Origin: Roseicyclus sediminis
GTDB taxonomy: Bacteria > Pseudomonadota > Alphaproteobacteria > Rhodobacterales > Rhodobacteraceae
Direction: 5' to 3'
Length of the DNA stretch: 64,000 bases
NCBI RefSeq assembly: GCF_025515305.1
Contig: NZ_JAOPHT010000001.1
Location: forward strand, 1 to 64,000
The stretch's first letter is position 1. Every line of letters starts with the position of its first letter. Both the position numbers and the translations under genes were made by a program. Positions 26,074-37,722 of this stretch are shown piece after piece. The notes below the pieces were generated by a model, which saw nothing but the letters and a program-made list of their open reading frames with translations, had not been told where the DNA came from and ran no database searches.

Positions 26074-27651
26074 ATGAAACTGCTCTCCCTCACCCGGCGC
26101 TCCCTGCTCGCGGCGACCGCGGCGACGGCGCTGGCCCTTGGCGGCTTCACGGCCGCGGACGCGCAAACCCCGCCCGGCGTCCTCGTCGTCGGCCAGATCG
26201 CCGAGCCCCAGGCGCTCGATCCGCATGCCGTGACGGCGGTCAACGACTTCCGCATCCTGATGAACGTCTATGACGGGCTGGTGCGCTATGCTTCGGGCAC
26301 GCTCGAGGTCGAGCCGGCGCTCGCCACCTCCTGGGAGATTTCCGACGACGGCACCGTCTACACCTTCACGCTGCGCGAGGGCGTCTCCTTCCATGACGGC
26401 AGCCCGTTCAATGCGGAGGCCGTGGTCTTCAACTTCGAGCGGATGCTGAACGACGATCACCCCTATCACGACACCGGCCCGTTCCCGCTGTCGTTTTTCT
26501 TCTCGTCGGTCCAGTCGGTCGAGGCGCTGGACGAGATGACGGTGCAGTTCACGCTCGATGCGCCCTACGCGCCGTTCCTGTCGAACCTCGCCTATCCCAC
26601 GGGCCTCATCGTCTCGCCGGCCGCCGTGATGGAACACGGCGCGGACTTCGGCCGGAACCCAAGCGGAACCGGCCCCTTCGTCTTCGGCGAATGGCGCTCG
26701 AACGAGGCGGTCGTGGTGACCGCGAACGCCGACTACTGGGACGGGGCGCCGGCGCTGGAGGCCGTGGTCTTCCGGCCCATCACCGACGCCAACACCCGCA
26801 CCGCCGAGATGCTCGCAGGCGGCATCGACGTGATGGTCGAGGTCCCGCCCGTCGCGCTGAGCGAGTTCCAGGGGGACGGGTTCACCGTGCATGAGCAGGC
26901 CGGCCCGCACGTCTGGTTCCTGATCCTCAACGCGCTCGAAGGGCCGTTCGCGGACGTCCGCGTCCGTCAGGCCGCGAACTACGCGATCAACAAGGAAGCG
27001 ATCGTCAACGACGTTCTGGAAGGCACCGCCGATGTCGCCGCCGGCCCCACGCCGCCCGCCTTCGCATGGGCGTATAATGACGAGCTGGAACCCTATCCCT
27101 ACGACCCCGACCGCGCCCGTGCGCTCCTGGCCGAAGCCGGTGTCGAGAACCCCGAGATCACCTTCTACGTGACCGAGGGCGGATCGGGCATGCTCGACCC
27201 CGTCGCCATGGGCACGGCGATCCAGGCCGACCTGGAGGCCGTGGGCTTCGACGTGACGATCGAGACCTACGAATGGAACACCTTCCTCGGGCAGGTGAAC
27301 CCCGGGCTCGAGGGCAAGGCCGACATGGCCGAGATGGCGTGGATGACGAACGACCCCGACACGCTGCCCTACCTCGCGCTGCGCACGGCCGCATGGCCGC
27401 AGGAGGGCGGGTTCAACTCGGGCTACTATTCGAACCCCGAGGTCGACGCGCTGCTGGAAGAGGCCCGGACGGCGACCGACCAGGACCGCCGCGCCGAGCT
27501 CTACCGCCAGATGCAGGTCATCGTGCAGGAGGACGCGCCCTGGGTCTTCGTCGCCAACTGGGTGCAGAACGCGGTGACGAACGACCGCGTCGAGAACTTC
27601 CAGCTCGAACCCTCGTTCTTTCTCCTCCTCGACGAGGTCGTTAAGAACTGA
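26074..27651 (+). CDS. ABC transporter substrate-binding protein, family 5 (peptide/opine/nickel type)
   Basis: This 525-residue periplasmic binding protein has a signal peptide of about 30 residues (LTRRSLLAATAATALALGGF, cleavage near ADA-QT). Family-5 features follow in order: LVVGQIAEPQALDPHAV, LMNVYDGLVRYASGTLEVEP, WEISDDGTVYTFTLREGVSF, NPSGTGPFVFGEW and DVRVRQAANYAINKEAIV. It captures peptides or similar cationic or amide ligands for the permeases downstream. The ATG at 26074 follows GAGAGGAAAACCC. Two GC-rich hairpins separate it from the permease gene, which would keep binding-protein transcript levels higher than the membrane components. The ligand cannot be told from sequence. Confidence 0.92.
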   Translation: MKLLSLTRRSLLAATAATALALGGFTAADAQTPPGVLVVGQIAEPQALDPHAVTAVNDFRILMNVYDGLVRYASGTLEVEPALATSWEISDDGTVYTFTLREGVSFHDGSPFNAEAVVFNFERMLNDDHPYHDTGPFPLSFFFSSVQSVEALDEMTVQFTLDAPYAPFLSNLAYPTGLIVSPAAVMEHGADFGRNPSGTGPFVFGEWRSNEAVVVTANADYWDGAPALEAVVFRPITDANTRTAEMLAGGIDVMVEVPPVALSEFQGDGFTVHEQAGPHVWFLILNALEGPFADVRVRQAANYAINKEAIVNDVLEGTADVAAGPTPPAFAWAYNDELEPYPYDPDRARALLAEAGVENPEITFYVTEGGSGMLDPVAMGTAIQADLEAVGFDVTIETYEWNTFLGQVNPGLEGKADMAEMAWMTNDPDTLPYLALRTAAWPQEGGFNSGYYSNPEVDALLEEARTATDQDRRAELYRQMQVIVQEDAPWVFVANWVQNAVTNDRVENFQLEPSFFLLLDEVVKN

Positions 27652-27661
27652 GCTGAAAATG

Positions 27662-27712
27662 CCGGGGGCCACGAGGCCCCGGGCGGCCCGGGGGACAGGC
27701 GTCCTCCGGGCC
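27662..27712 (+). terminator. Two consecutive hairpins after the binding-protein gene
   Basis: Hairpin one is CCGGGGGCC-ACGA-GGCCCCGG (27662-27682). Hairpin two pairs GGCCCGGGGGAC with GTCCTCCGGGCC around AGGC (27685-27712). There is no T-run, so these more likely stabilise the upstream mRNA or attenuate than terminate fully. Confidence 0.55.
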
Positions 27713-27747
27713 GAATTTCTGGGGGAGTACGCCCGCGCGGAGGCCCA

Positions 27748-28691
27748 ATGACCGGATACATACTCAAACGCCTCCTCTCGGCGATCCCCGTCCTGATCGG
27801 GATTTCCGTGATCGTCTTCCTGATCATGGCGATGATCCCCGGCGACCCGGCCACAGCGATCCTCGGCTCCTACGCGACGCCCGAGAACGTGGCCGCCCTG
27901 AACGAAGACCTCGGCCTCGATAAACCGCTCGTGCAGCGGTACTTCATCTGGCTCGGCAACATGCTGCAGGGCGATTTCGGGCGCTCCTTCGCGCTGAACC
28001 GCCCCGTCCTCGACGAGGTGATGGAGCGGTTCAACGCCACGCTGGTGCTGGCCGGAACCGCCTTCGTCCTGTGCTCCGTCTTCGGCATCGCCGCCGGTGT
28101 CATCTCGGCGGCGAACCAGTACGGGCTGGCGGACAAGGCGATCACCTTCGTGGTGCTTCTGGGCATCTCCATCCCGTCCTTCTTCCTCGGCATGATGATG
28201 ATCCTGACCTTCGCGGTGAACCTGCGGTGGTTCCCGGTCTCGGGCATGTGGCCGATCTTCGGCGACCGGACGATCTGGGTCCTGATTGATCACCTCGCCA
28301 TGCCCGCCACGGCGCTCGCCGTCGTCGCCACCGGCGTGGTCGCGCGGCTGTCGCGCTCGGCGATGCTGGAGGTGCTGCGGCAGGACTTCATCCGCACCGC
28401 GCGCGCCAAGGGCGTCCACGAGCGGCGCGTGATCTGGGGCCACGCGCTCAGGGCCGCGATGGTCTCGATCATCCCCGTCCTCGGCATCCAGGCGGGCTTC
28501 GTCCTTTCGGGCGCGGTCTATATCGAGATCGTGTTCCAGTGGCCGGGCGTGGGCCGGATGCTGGTCGACGCGATCCTGCGCCGCGACATCCTTCTGGTGC
28601 AGGGCGGCGTCGTCTTCGTCGCGGCCTGCTATGTGATGTTCAACATCATCGTGGACGTGGCCCAGAGCCTCCTCGACCCTAGGATCAAGAC

Positions 28692-28695
<4 letters not shown>
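27748..28695 (+). CDS. ABC transporter permease (DppB type)
   Basis: This 315-residue inner-membrane permease has about six membrane segments and starts MTGYILKRLLSAIPVLIGIS, typical of DppB/GsiC proteins. The EAA loop region that contacts the ATPase is seen as VLRQDFIRTARAKGV. A GGAGG site precedes the ATG at 27748. Its stop overlaps the next start by 4 bases (ATGA), so translation is coupled to the permease-ATPase fusion. It forms one half of the channel of the peptide-type importer. Confidence 0.93.
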
Positions 28696-30577
<1,882 letters not shown>

Positions 30578-30581
<4 letters not shown>

Positions 30582-31537
30582 CCGAAGCCCTGAAACTGAC
30601 CGGCCTGAGCAAGGACTTTCCGGTCGGCAAGCGCCTGTTCGGCCCGCCGAAGGCCCTCGTGCGGGCGGTGCAGCCCGTGGACCTGACCGTGCAGAAGGGC
30701 GAGACATTGGGCATCGTCGGCGAGAGCGGCTGCGGGAAGTCGACGCTGGCGCGGATGCTGGTGGGCCTGCTCAGTCCGTCCTCGGGACGGATAGAGATCG
30801 AGGGGGAACCGCTCGACAACGCCAACCCGGCGGAGTTCGGCAAGAAGATCCAGTACGTGTTCCAGGACCCGATCAGTTCGCTCAACCCGCGCAAGACGAT
30901 CCGTCAGATCATGGAGGCCCCGCTGAGGCACCTCCACGGGCTCGGGCCCGCCGCCCGTGCGGCCCGAATCTCCGAGATCTTCGCGGCGGTGAACCTGCGC
31001 GAGGAGTTCCTCGACCGCTATCCGCACGAGTTCTCCGGCGGACAGGCGCAGCGCATCGGGATCGCCCGCGCGCTCGCCGCGGACGCACGCATCCTGATCC
31101 TCGACGAACCGGTCTCGGCCCTCGACGTGTCGGTGCAGGCGCAGGTCCTGAACCTGCTGGCGGATCTCAAGGCCGAATTCAGGCTCACCTACCTCTTCAT
31201 CAGCCATGACCTCGCCGTGGTCGAGGCCGTCAGCGACCGGATCGCGGTTCTGTATTTCGGCGCAGTCGTGGAGGTCGGCCCGGCGGCGGAGATCTTCGCA
31301 AACCCCCGCCATCCCTACACGCGACTACTGGCCGACAGCGCCCCGGTGGTGGGCCGACCGCTGCAGGCCCCGGAAGGGCGAGAGACAGAGCTTCCCGATC
31401 CGCTGAACCCGCCCCGGGGTTGCGCCTTCCGCGCCCGCTGCCCCCGCGCGGTCGAGCGTTGCGGCTTGGAGACCCCCGCGCTCGCCCCGGTATCGGAACG
31501 CACCGAGGCGGCCTGTTTCAATCCTGCTGACGGGTGA
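30578..31537 (+). CDS. ABC transporter ATPase (DppF/OppF type)
   Basis: This 319-residue ATPase partners the fused ATPase upstream. Walker A is GESGCGKST, the Q-loop is QYVFQDPISSLNPR, the signature is FSGGQAQRIGIARAL, Walker B is ILILDEPVSALD, the switch His is in FISHD, and the C-terminal Cys cluster is CAFRARCPRAVERC. The ATG at 30578 overlaps the preceding stop by 4 bases (ATGA). It is the last gene of the transporter operon. No clear terminator hairpin is seen directly after it. Confidence 0.93.
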
Positions 31538-31739
31538 TCGGCACTTGAGCGAGAGAGGCCGTGTCGCGGACCGGCAAGGGCATCGGTATCAGTTCCCGCG
31601 ATCTGCCCGATGACCTGACGGCGGAGGAGGAAAGCCCAACGGCGGAGTGGCGTCGCGGTCATCCGATCATGGCGCGCAGCATCGCGAAGCCGCCGAAGGC
31701 GTTCGGCATCCATCAGGCCCGTGACGGGCATGGTCGGTT

Positions 31740-32069
31740 CTACCGCACAGGGGTCAGCTCCCTAAGCTGCTCCTCGCACTCGCGCGCCAGCTTCAGCCGG
31801 CGTTCATCGAACTTCCGGCCCGCCCTCACCGCTTCGATTTTCACCCGGCGCAGCGCGTCTGCATGGTCGCGCGTCCGCAACGAGCAGGTTTCCTCCCGCT
31901 GTCCGCAGGTGTCGATGATGTCCAGAGGGACGGCCGCACGGTGGCAGTAGACCGCCCCGCGACGATACAGACGAGTGTGTCCAGGCACTCTCTCAAGGCT
32001 CCTCACTGTAACACTTGAGCGTAACAGTTCTTGAGAAACACCATGAGAAATCAGCAAGTCACTGATCAT
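31740..32069 (-). pseudogene. Truncated tyrosine-recombinase fragment beside a tRNA gene
   Basis: This frame of 109 residues begins 20 bases beyond the tRNA-Ala 3' end, on the same strand. Residues about 28-95 (RVPGHTRLYRRGAVYCHRAA, then GQREETCSLRTRDHADALRR) fit the DUF6538 N-terminal domain of alphaproteobacterial site-specific integrases (pattern: RRG.VYY.R..VP, GKRE...SL.T.D..EA). The frame stops after about 109 residues, so the core-binding and catalytic Arg/His/Tyr domains are missing, and nothing downstream to 31538 restores them. The position next to a tRNA is that of an integrative element's integrase, so this is read as the scar of a lost or decayed element. A small free-standing protein is possible but less likely. 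Confidence 0.6.
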
Positions 32070-32088
32070 GTTCCTGAAAGAGGGGGTT

Positions 32089-32164
<76 letters not shown>

Positions 32165-32284
32165 ATCGCGGCGTGCCCGCCGACAGCGCCGGTGTCTAAG
32201 GAACGCTCCGGCGGAGTGCAAGAGAAAAGTCTCCCCCGATCCGGCCCCTTCGACGCCCGGATCAGCCGGGCCGACAGACACGAA

Positions 32285-32308
32285 AACGCGGGCCCGAGGG
32301 CCCGCGTT
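32285..32308 (-). terminator. Rho-independent terminator of the TIGR02300 gene
   Basis: The perfect palindrome AACGCGGGCCC-GA-GGGCCCGCGTT lies 30 bases after the stop of the gene at 32338-32679. On the minus strand it is followed directly by a T-run (TTTTCG). Confidence 0.75.
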
Positions 32309-32337
32309 CGTTCCGCCGCATGTGTCGCGGCAAAAGC

Positions 32338-32679
32338 TCAGTCGTCGTCCGAAGCGACATCGGCCAGGTCGTCGAGTGCGACCGTGTCGGTGTCGTCGTC
32401 ATCGTCGTCGAGCACGTCGTCGTCGTCGATATCGACGTCGGCGTCGTCGTCCTCGATCTCCAGATCGTCGTCGAGAACCAGATCATCCTCATCCTCGACC
32501 TTCGCCTTCGCACGTTTCGCGTCGGACCGGTCGGCGACGAGGCTGCGCCCGCCCTTTCCGGTATCCAGCACGACGACCTCGCCGGTATAGGGGCTCACGA
32601 TCGGATCGCGGCCCAGGTCGTAGAAACGCTTACCGGTGGTGGGGCAAACGCGTTTGACGCCCCATTCCTCTTTGGGCAT
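32338..32679 (-). CDS. TIGR02300 family protein (acidic tail)
   Basis: This 113-residue protein has a conserved N-terminal head, MPKEEWGVKRVCPTTGKRFY, followed by DLGRDPIVSPYTGE, the defining motif of TIGR02300, found in alphaproteobacteria with unknown function. The C-terminal half (about 65-113) is almost only Asp, Glu, Val and Leu, and encoded by repeated GAC/GAT codons. The ATG at 32679 has AGGGGG 5 bases upstream. It is divergent from the metalloprotease gene at 32798. Confidence 0.9.
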   Translation of the reverse strand: MPKEEWGVKRVCPTTGKRFYDLGRDPIVSPYTGEVVVLDTGKGGRSLVADRSDAKRAKAKVEDEDDLVLDDDLEIEDDDADVDIDDDDVLDDDDDDTDTVALDDLADVASDDD

Positions 32680-32797
32680 GACACCCCCTTCAATCATCGC
32701 TATCGAGAGAACTGCGGCCATCTGCCATACTGGCGGGAGCCTGTCAAAGCCTTTCCCGCCGGGCACGAGTGCGGCGGCGGCCCGTGCACGGAGGCGC

Positions 32798-33532
32798 GTG
32801 TTGTCCTCGAAACCGACCGTCTCGACCCATGTCCTTCCCGGAGACCCCCCGGTCGAGGTCGTTCTGCGCCGCAATCGCCGCGCCAAGCGCTTCTCGCTCA
32901 GGGTCTCGCGCACGGATGGACGCGTGTCGCTGAGCCTTCCGGCCTGGGCGCCGGAAGCCGAAGCCCTTGCCTTCCTGCACGACCGCGCCGACTGGGTGCG
33001 CCACCATCTCGACCGCGCCCCCGCGCCCCAGCTCGCCCGCATCGGTGCCTCCATTCCGGTCTGCGGGGTCCTTCGCCCCGTGATCGAAGGCGCGGGCCGG
33101 ACTGCCCGCTTCGCCGATGGCACGATCCACGTGCCCGCCGGGCCGCGAGAGGGTCCTCGCCTGCGCGCCCTCCTGACGGCGCTGGCCCGCGAGCGCCTCT
33201 CGCGGGCCGTGGCGGTCCATGCGCAATCGCTCGGACGCGTTCCCGGCCGCCTGACGCTCCGCGATCCGCGCTCGCGCTGGGGAAGCTGTTCGGCACGCGG
33301 CGACCTGATGTTCTCCTGGCGCCTGATCATGGCGCCTCCGGCCGTGCTCGACTACGTCGCCGCGCACGAGGTCGCGCATCTCGCAGAGATGAACCACTCG
33401 CCCGCCTTCTGGAGCCTGTGCCGCAGGCTTTGCCCGGAGACGGACGCCCACAGGCGCTGGCTTCGCGCCCAGGGTCCAGCGCTCCTGGCCTGGAACTTCG
33501 ACACCGAGAGGGAAGACCAGGCGCCATGCTGA
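32798..33532 (+). CDS. YgjP-like (DUF45) metallopeptidase-domain protein
   Basis: This protein of about 244 residues has the zinc-protease motif HEVAHLAEMNHSPAFW (HExxH plus a downstream His), preceded by DPRSRWGSCSARGDLMFSWR, both diagnostic of the YgjP/DUF45 group related to WLM and SprT metallopeptidases. The start is uncertain: GTG at 32798 is close to GGAGG at 32790-32794, and TTG at 32801 has better spacing. Its 3' end overlaps the GntR gene by 7 bases, so the two are translationally linked. The substrate is unknown. Confidence 0.87.
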   Translation: MLSSKPTVSTHVLPGDPPVEVVLRRNRRAKRFSLRVSRTDGRVSLSLPAWAPEAEALAFLHDRADWVRHHLDRAPAPQLARIGASIPVCGVLRPVIEGAGRTARFADGTIHVPAGPREGPRLRALLTALARERLSRAVAVHAQSLGRVPGRLTLRDPRSRWGSCSARGDLMFSWRLIMAPPAVLDYVAAHEVAHLAEMNHSPAFWSLCRRLCPETDAHRRWLRAQGPALLAWNFDTEREDQAPC

Positions 33533-34179
33533 TGAACCCCCGCCCGACGGAGACCGGCGCCGCCGTGGCGCACGACCGGGTCTACCGCGCGCTCCGCACC
33601 CGGATCATGCACGGAGAGGTGGGCCCGGGCGAAGCGATGACGCTCCGTGGCCTCGGGCGCGAGTTCGGCGTCTCCATGACGCCCGCGCGCGAAGCCGTAC
33701 GCCGGCTCGTTTCGGAAGGCGCTCTCTTTCTCTCGGCCTCGGGCCGCGTCTCCACGCCGGAACTTTCGAATGAAAGGATCGAGGAGCTGGCCGCGATCCG
33801 GGCGCTTCTGGAACCCGAGCTTTCGGCGCGTGCCCTGCCCCGCGCCCATCCCGCGCTCATCGACCGGATGGAAACGATCAACGCAACGGTCGGTCAGGCG
33901 GTCGCCCGACGTGACGCGGTGGGCTACATCCGCGCGAACCTCGAGTTCCACAGGACCCTCTATCTCCGCGCGCAGGCCCCCGCGATGCTCGCCCTGGCCG
34001 AGACCGTCTGGCTGCAACTCGGGCCCACCATGCGCGCGCTCTACGGCCGTCTGAACCGGACCGAACCACCGCAGCATCACCGCCTGATCCTCGCCGCCCT
34101 CAAGGCCGGCGACGAGCCCGGCCTGCGCCTCGCCGTCCGTGCCGACGTGACCCAGGGCCTGCGCCTGCTCGCGGCCTGA
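33526..34179 (+). CDS. GntR family regulator with FCD domain
   Basis: This protein of about 217 residues has a winged helix at about 15-75 (RTRIMHGEVGPGEAMTLRGL, FGVSMTPAREAVRRL) and an FCD helical domain at about 85-210 (IRALLEPELSARAL, EFHRTLYLRAQ, HHRLILAALKAGDE). The start is ATG 33526, overlapping the metalloprotease stop, or ATG 33532, which shares its first base with that stop. No transporter or enzyme operon lies immediately beside it apart from the metalloprotease, so its regulon and ligand are not evident. Confidence 0.87.
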   Translation: MLMNPRPTETGAAVAHDRVYRALRTRIMHGEVGPGEAMTLRGLGREFGVSMTPAREAVRRLVSEGALFLSASGRVSTPELSNERIEELAAIRALLEPELSARALPRAHPALIDRMETINATVGQAVARRDAVGYIRANLEFHRTLYLRAQAPAMLALAETVWLQLGPTMRALYGRLNRTEPPQHHRLILAALKAGDEPGLRLAVRADVTQGLRLLAA

Positions 34180-34209
34180 ACCGCCCCTTCATCTTTCCAG
34201 AAATACGCA

Positions 34210-34260
34210 CGCGTCCCCGGGACGCGAGCGCCCCGCGGGGCTCGATGCCCTGCGGGGCGC
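34210..34260. terminator. Paired hairpins between convergent genes
   Basis: CGCGTCCC/GGGACGCG (34210-34226) is followed by a 9-bp perfect stem, GCGCCCCGC/GCGGGGCGC (34228-34260, 15-nt loop). The hairpins sit between the converging GntR and lpd genes. There is no T-run, so the termination mode is uncertain. Confidence 0.45.
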
Positions 34261-34278
34261 TGCCGGTCCCGCGGACCC

Positions 34279-35667
34279 TCAGCTGTGGATCGGCCCGTCG
34301 CCGCAGGCCAGCGCCGCCTCGCGCACGGCCTCGGAATAGGTCGGGTGCGCGTGGCAGGTCAGTGCGATGTCCTGGGCCGCGGCGCCGAATTCCATCGCGA
34401 CGCAGATCTCGTGGATCAGGTCGCCCGCCATGGGCCCGATGATATGCGCGCCGAGGATGCGGTCGGTCTCCTTGTCGGCGAGGATCTTCACGAATCCGTC
34501 GGCGGCGAAATTCGCCTTCGCGCGCCCGTTGCCCATGAAGTTGAACTTGCCGACCTTGTAGGCATGGCCGGCCTCCTTGAGGCTCTCCTCCGTCGCGCCC
34601 ACGCTGGCAACCTCGGGGTGGGTGTAGATCACGCCGGGGATGACGCCGTAGTTCACGTGGCCATGCTTGCCGGCGATTACCTCGGCCACCGCCATGCCCT
34701 CGTCCTCGGCCTTGTGGGCGAGCATGGGGCCCGCGATGCAGTCGCCGATGGCATAGACGCCGGGGACGGAGGTCGCCCAATGCGCGTCGGTCTCGATCTG
34801 GCCGCGGCCCGACATCTTCACGCCCAGCGCCTCGAGACCGAGGCCGTCGGTGTAGGGCCGCCGCCCCGTGGCGACCAGCACCACGTCGGCGTCCAGCGTG
34901 GCCTCGCTGTCGTCCTTGCGCAGCTTGTAGGTGACCCTCGCCTTGGTCTTCGTCGCCTCGACCTTCTGCACGGCCGCGCCGAGCGTGAAGGACAGGCCCT
35001 GCCGGGCGAGAAGGCGCTGGAAGGTCTTGGAAACCTCGGCGTCCATCCCGGGCGTGATGTGGTCGAGATATTCGATCACCTGCACCTCGGTCCCGAGCCT
35101 GGCATAGACCGAGCCGAGTTCCAGCCCGATGACGCCCGCGCCGATGACCACCATCTTCCTGGGAATCTTCGGCAGGGACAGCGCGCCCTCGGAGGTCACG
35201 ACGACCTTCTCATCGATCTCGATGCCGGGCAGCGCAGAAGGTTCCGAGCCGCTGGCCACGACAATGGCCCTGGCCTCGTGCACCTCGTCGCCGACCTTGA
35301 CGCGGCCGGCCTCGGGGATCGAACCCCAGCCCTTCAGCCAGTCGATCTTGTTCTTCTTAAAGAGGAACTCGATGCCCTTGGTGTTCTGGCCGATGACGTC
35401 GTCCTTGTAGGCCTGCATCTGCGTCCAGTCGACCGAGGGCGCCTTTCCCTTGAGGCCCATCTTCGCGAAGTTGTGCTCCGCCTCGTGAAGCTGGTGGGAA
35501 GCATGCAGCAGCGCCTTCGACGGGATGCACCCGATGTTGAGGCAGGTGCCGCCCAGGGCCTCCCGCCCCTCGACGCAGGCGGTCTTCAGTCCCAGCTGCG
35601 CGCAGCGGATGGCGCAGACATAGCCTCCGGGGCCGGAGCCGATGACGATGACGTCGTAACTAGCCAT
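34279..35667 (-). CDS. lpdA: Dihydrolipoyl dehydrogenase (E3 of 2-oxoglutarate dehydrogenase)
   Basis: This 462-residue flavoprotein disulfide reductase reoxidises dihydrolipoamide on the E2 subunit and passes electrons to NAD. It has FAD-binding [17 protein letters not shown], redox-active [16 protein letters not shown]-binding [19 protein letters not shown] and the C-terminal catalytic His-Glu in [15 protein letters not shown]. It is the last gene of the sucA-sucB-(MAPEG)-lpd set, which suggests that it serves the 2-oxoglutarate dehydrogenase complex; pyruvate dehydrogenase often has its own copy in this group. Confidence 0.96.
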   Translation of the reverse strand: MASYDVIVIGSGPGGYVCAIRCAQLGLKTACVEGREALGGTCLNIGCIPSKALLHASHQLHEAEHNFAKMGLKGKAPSVDWTQMQAYKDDVIGQNTKGIEFLFKKNKIDWLKGWGSIPEAGRVKVGDEVHEARAIVVASGSEPSALPGIEIDEKVVVTSEGALSLPKIPRKMVVIGAGVIGLELGSVYARLGTEVQVIEYLDHITPGMDAEVSKTFQRLLARQGLSFTLGAAVQKVEATKTKARVTYKLRKDDSEATLDADVVLVATGRRPYTDGLGLEALGVKMSGRGQIETDAHWATSVPGVYAIGDCIAGPMLAHKAEDEGMAVAEVIAGKHGHVNYGVIPGVIYTHPEVASVGATEESLKEAGHAYKVGKFNFMGNGRAKANFAADGFVKILADKETDRILGAHIIGPMAGDLIHEICVAMEFGAAAQDIALTCHAHPTYSEAVREAALACGDGPIHS

Positions 35668-35745
35668 GGGATTGGTCCTTCTGGTCGGTGTCGGAGCCGG
35701 GGGCGCTGCCCCCGGACCCCCGGCGTATTTTTTGAAAGATGAAGA

Positions 35746-36135
35746 TCACAGGAGAGCGGCTATGAGCATGATGAGCGTGGCGATCCAGCCCAGGGCCCAG
35801 ACCAGGCTGCGCCAGGGGACCAGGCCGAAGACGTAGGCCGGCACGTAGGCGACGCGCGCGGCAAGGTAGATCCAGGCGCAGGCGGCGGTGAGGCCGGTGC
35901 CCTGGCCCGAAACCGAGATCACCGTGGCGGCTATGCCGAAAAGGATCAACCCCTCGAAATGGTTGTTCATCGCCCGCTGGACGCGGCCCGGCGTGCCGGT
36001 CAGCTCGACCTTGCGGTCGCGGGGCGAGAGCGCGGCCCTGGTCCCCGCCTGTGCATTGCCCGCGACGGAATAAAGCAGCATCTGCCCGCATTGCAGCAGG
36101 GCGGCGAGGGTCAGGACGGTCAGCTCGGGGGTCAT
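35746..36135 (-). CDS. MAPEG family membrane protein
   Basis: This 129-residue protein has about four membrane segments. The family signature is near LTGTPGRVQRAMNNHFEGLI, with the conserved Arg-Ala-x-x-Asn-x-x-Glu pattern, followed by WIYLAARVAYVPAYVFGL. MAPEG proteins include glutathione-dependent enzymes of eicosanoid metabolism, but bacterial members are mostly uncharacterised. It sits between sucB and lpd in the same direction, a placement that does not by itself imply a role in the complex. Confidence 0.88.
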   Translation of the reverse strand: MTPELTVLTLAALLQCGQMLLYSVAGNAQAGTRAALSPRDRKVELTGTPGRVQRAMNNHFEGLILFGIAATVISVSGQGTGLTAACAWIYLAARVAYVPAYVFGLVPWRSLVWALGWIATLIMLIAALL

Positions 36136-36210
36136 GCGACACCTTCTGCAAGCGAGGCCGGCGGGCTGCGCGCCACCCGTGATGGGCGGAGGGCAGCCCG
36201 CCTTGGGCCC

Positions 36211-37716
36211 TCAAAGATCCATCAGCAACCGCCGCGGATCCTCCAGCGCGTCCTTCACGCGCACAAGGAACGTGACCGCGCCCTTGCCGTCCACGATCCG
36301 GTGGTCGTAGCTCAGCGCGAGGTACATCATCGGGCGGATCACGATCTGGCCGTTCACGACCATCGGTCGTTCCTGGATCTTGTGCATGCCGAGGATGCCC
36401 GACTGCGGCGGGTTCAGGATCGGCGAGGACATGAGCGAACCGTAGACGCCGCCGTTCGAGATGGTGAAGGTTCCGCCCTGCATCTCGGCCATGGAGAGCT
36501 TGCCGTCCCGGGCGCGGCGGCCCTTCTCGGCGATCGCCTTCTCGAGGCCGGCGAAGCTCATCTGGTCGGCGTCCCGGATCACCGGCACGACGAGGCCCTG
36601 CGGGGTCCCCGCCGCGATGCCCATGTGGACGTAGTTCTTGTAGACGATGTCGGTGCCGTCGATCTCGGCGTTGACCTCGGGAACCTCCTTCAGCGCATGG
36701 ACGCAGGCCTTTGTGAAGAAGGACATGAAGCCCAGCCGGACGCCATGCTTCTTCTCGAATTCGTCCTTGTACTGGTTCCGGAGCGCCATCACTTCGGTCA
36801 TGTCCACCTCGTTGTAGGTGGTCAGGATCGCAGCGGTGTTCTGGGCATCCTTGAGACGCCGCGCGATGGTCTGGCGCAGGCGGGTCATCTTCACCCGTTC
36901 CTCGCGCTCGGCGTCCTCGGCTGCGACCGGCGCACGCGGCGCGGCGGCGGGCGCCGAAGCGGGGGCCGTGGCGACAGGTGCCGGGGCGGCCGCGGCGCGC
37001 ATCACGTCCTCCTTCATGATCCGTCCGTCGCGGCCGGTGCCCCGCACCGAAGCCGGATCGAGGCCTTTCTCGGCCATCAGCTTCTCGGCGGAGGGCGCGT
37101 TGGCGACATCCCGGTCCGAGGCGACGGGCGCTTCCGCCGCGGCTGCGGGGGCGGCGGAGGCCGCGGGGGCCGGCGTGGTGGCCGCTCCGGCGCCGCCGAT
37201 CACGGCGAGCTTGCCGTTGGCCTGCACGGTCGATCCCTCGGCCGCGACGATCTGCGTCAGCGTGCCGGAGGCCGGCGCGGGCACCTCGACCGAGACCTTG
37301 TCGGTCTCGAGCTCGCAGAGCATCTCGTCCTGCGCGACGGTGTCTCCGACCTTCTTGAACCAGGTGGCGACGGTCGCCTCGGTGACGCTTTCACCCAGCG
37401 TCGGAACCATCACGTCGACATTGCCACCGCCGGTCTTTTCCTCGGCGGCCGGCTGCGCCGGGGCCGGGGCGGCGCCCGCACCTTCGTTCAGCGTCGCAAG
37501 AAGCGCGTCGACGCCGACGGTCTCGCCCTCGGCCGCGACGATCTCGCCCAACGTTCCGGCGGAGGGCGCCGGGACCTCGACTGTGACCTTGTCGGTCTCC
37601 AGTTCGCAGAGCATCTCGTCGGCGGCCACCTTGTCGCCCGGCTTCTTGAACCAGGTTGCGACCGTCGCCTCGGTAACGCTTTCGCCCAGGGTGGGCACGC
37701 GGACTTCAATGGACAT
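36211..37716 (-). CDS. sucB: Dihydrolipoamide succinyltransferase (E2o) with two lipoyl domains
   Basis: This 501-residue E2 core has two lipoyl domains (about 1-77 and 105-180), with lipoylation Lys in [15 protein letters not shown] and [15 protein letters not shown]. Ala/Pro linkers separate them from a peripheral-subunit-binding domain (about 220-260, [20 protein letters not shown]) and a C-terminal acyltransferase domain with the catalytic His-Asp in [14 protein letters not shown]. The well-known enteric E2o has a single lipoyl domain; the second copy here is nearly identical to the first, suggesting duplication. It is 6 bases downstream of sucA and certainly co-transcribed with it. Confidence 0.96.
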   Translation of the reverse strand: MSIEVRVPTLGESVTEATVATWFKKPGDKVAADEMLCELETDKVTVEVPAPSAGTLGEIVAAEGETVGVDALLATLNEGAGAAPAPAQPAAEEKTGGGNVDVMVPTLGESVTEATVATWFKKVGDTVAQDEMLCELETDKVSVEVPAPASGTLTQIVAAEGSTVQANGKLAVIGGAGAATTPAPAASAAPAAAAEAPVASDRDVANAPSAEKLMAEKGLDPASVRGTGRDGRIMKEDVMRAAAAPAPVATAPASAPAAAPRAPVAAEDAEREERVKMTRLRQTIARRLKDAQNTAAILTTYNEVDMTEVMALRNQYKDEFEKKHGVRLGFMSFFTKACVHALKEVPEVNAEIDGTDIVYKNYVHMGIAAGTPQGLVVPVIRDADQMSFAGLEKAIAEKGRRARDGKLSMAEMQGGTFTISNGGVYGSLMSSPILNPPQSGILGMHKIQERPMVVNGQIVIRPMMYLALSYDHRIVDGKGAVTFLVRVKDALEDPRRLLMDL

Positions 37717-37722
37717 TGCGGA

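Noticed and set aside
31315-31739. Possible coding remnants after the transporter operon
   Set aside because: Frames on both strands were read; none shows a transposase or integrase motif, so only the DUF6538-like fragment at 31740-32069 is reported.
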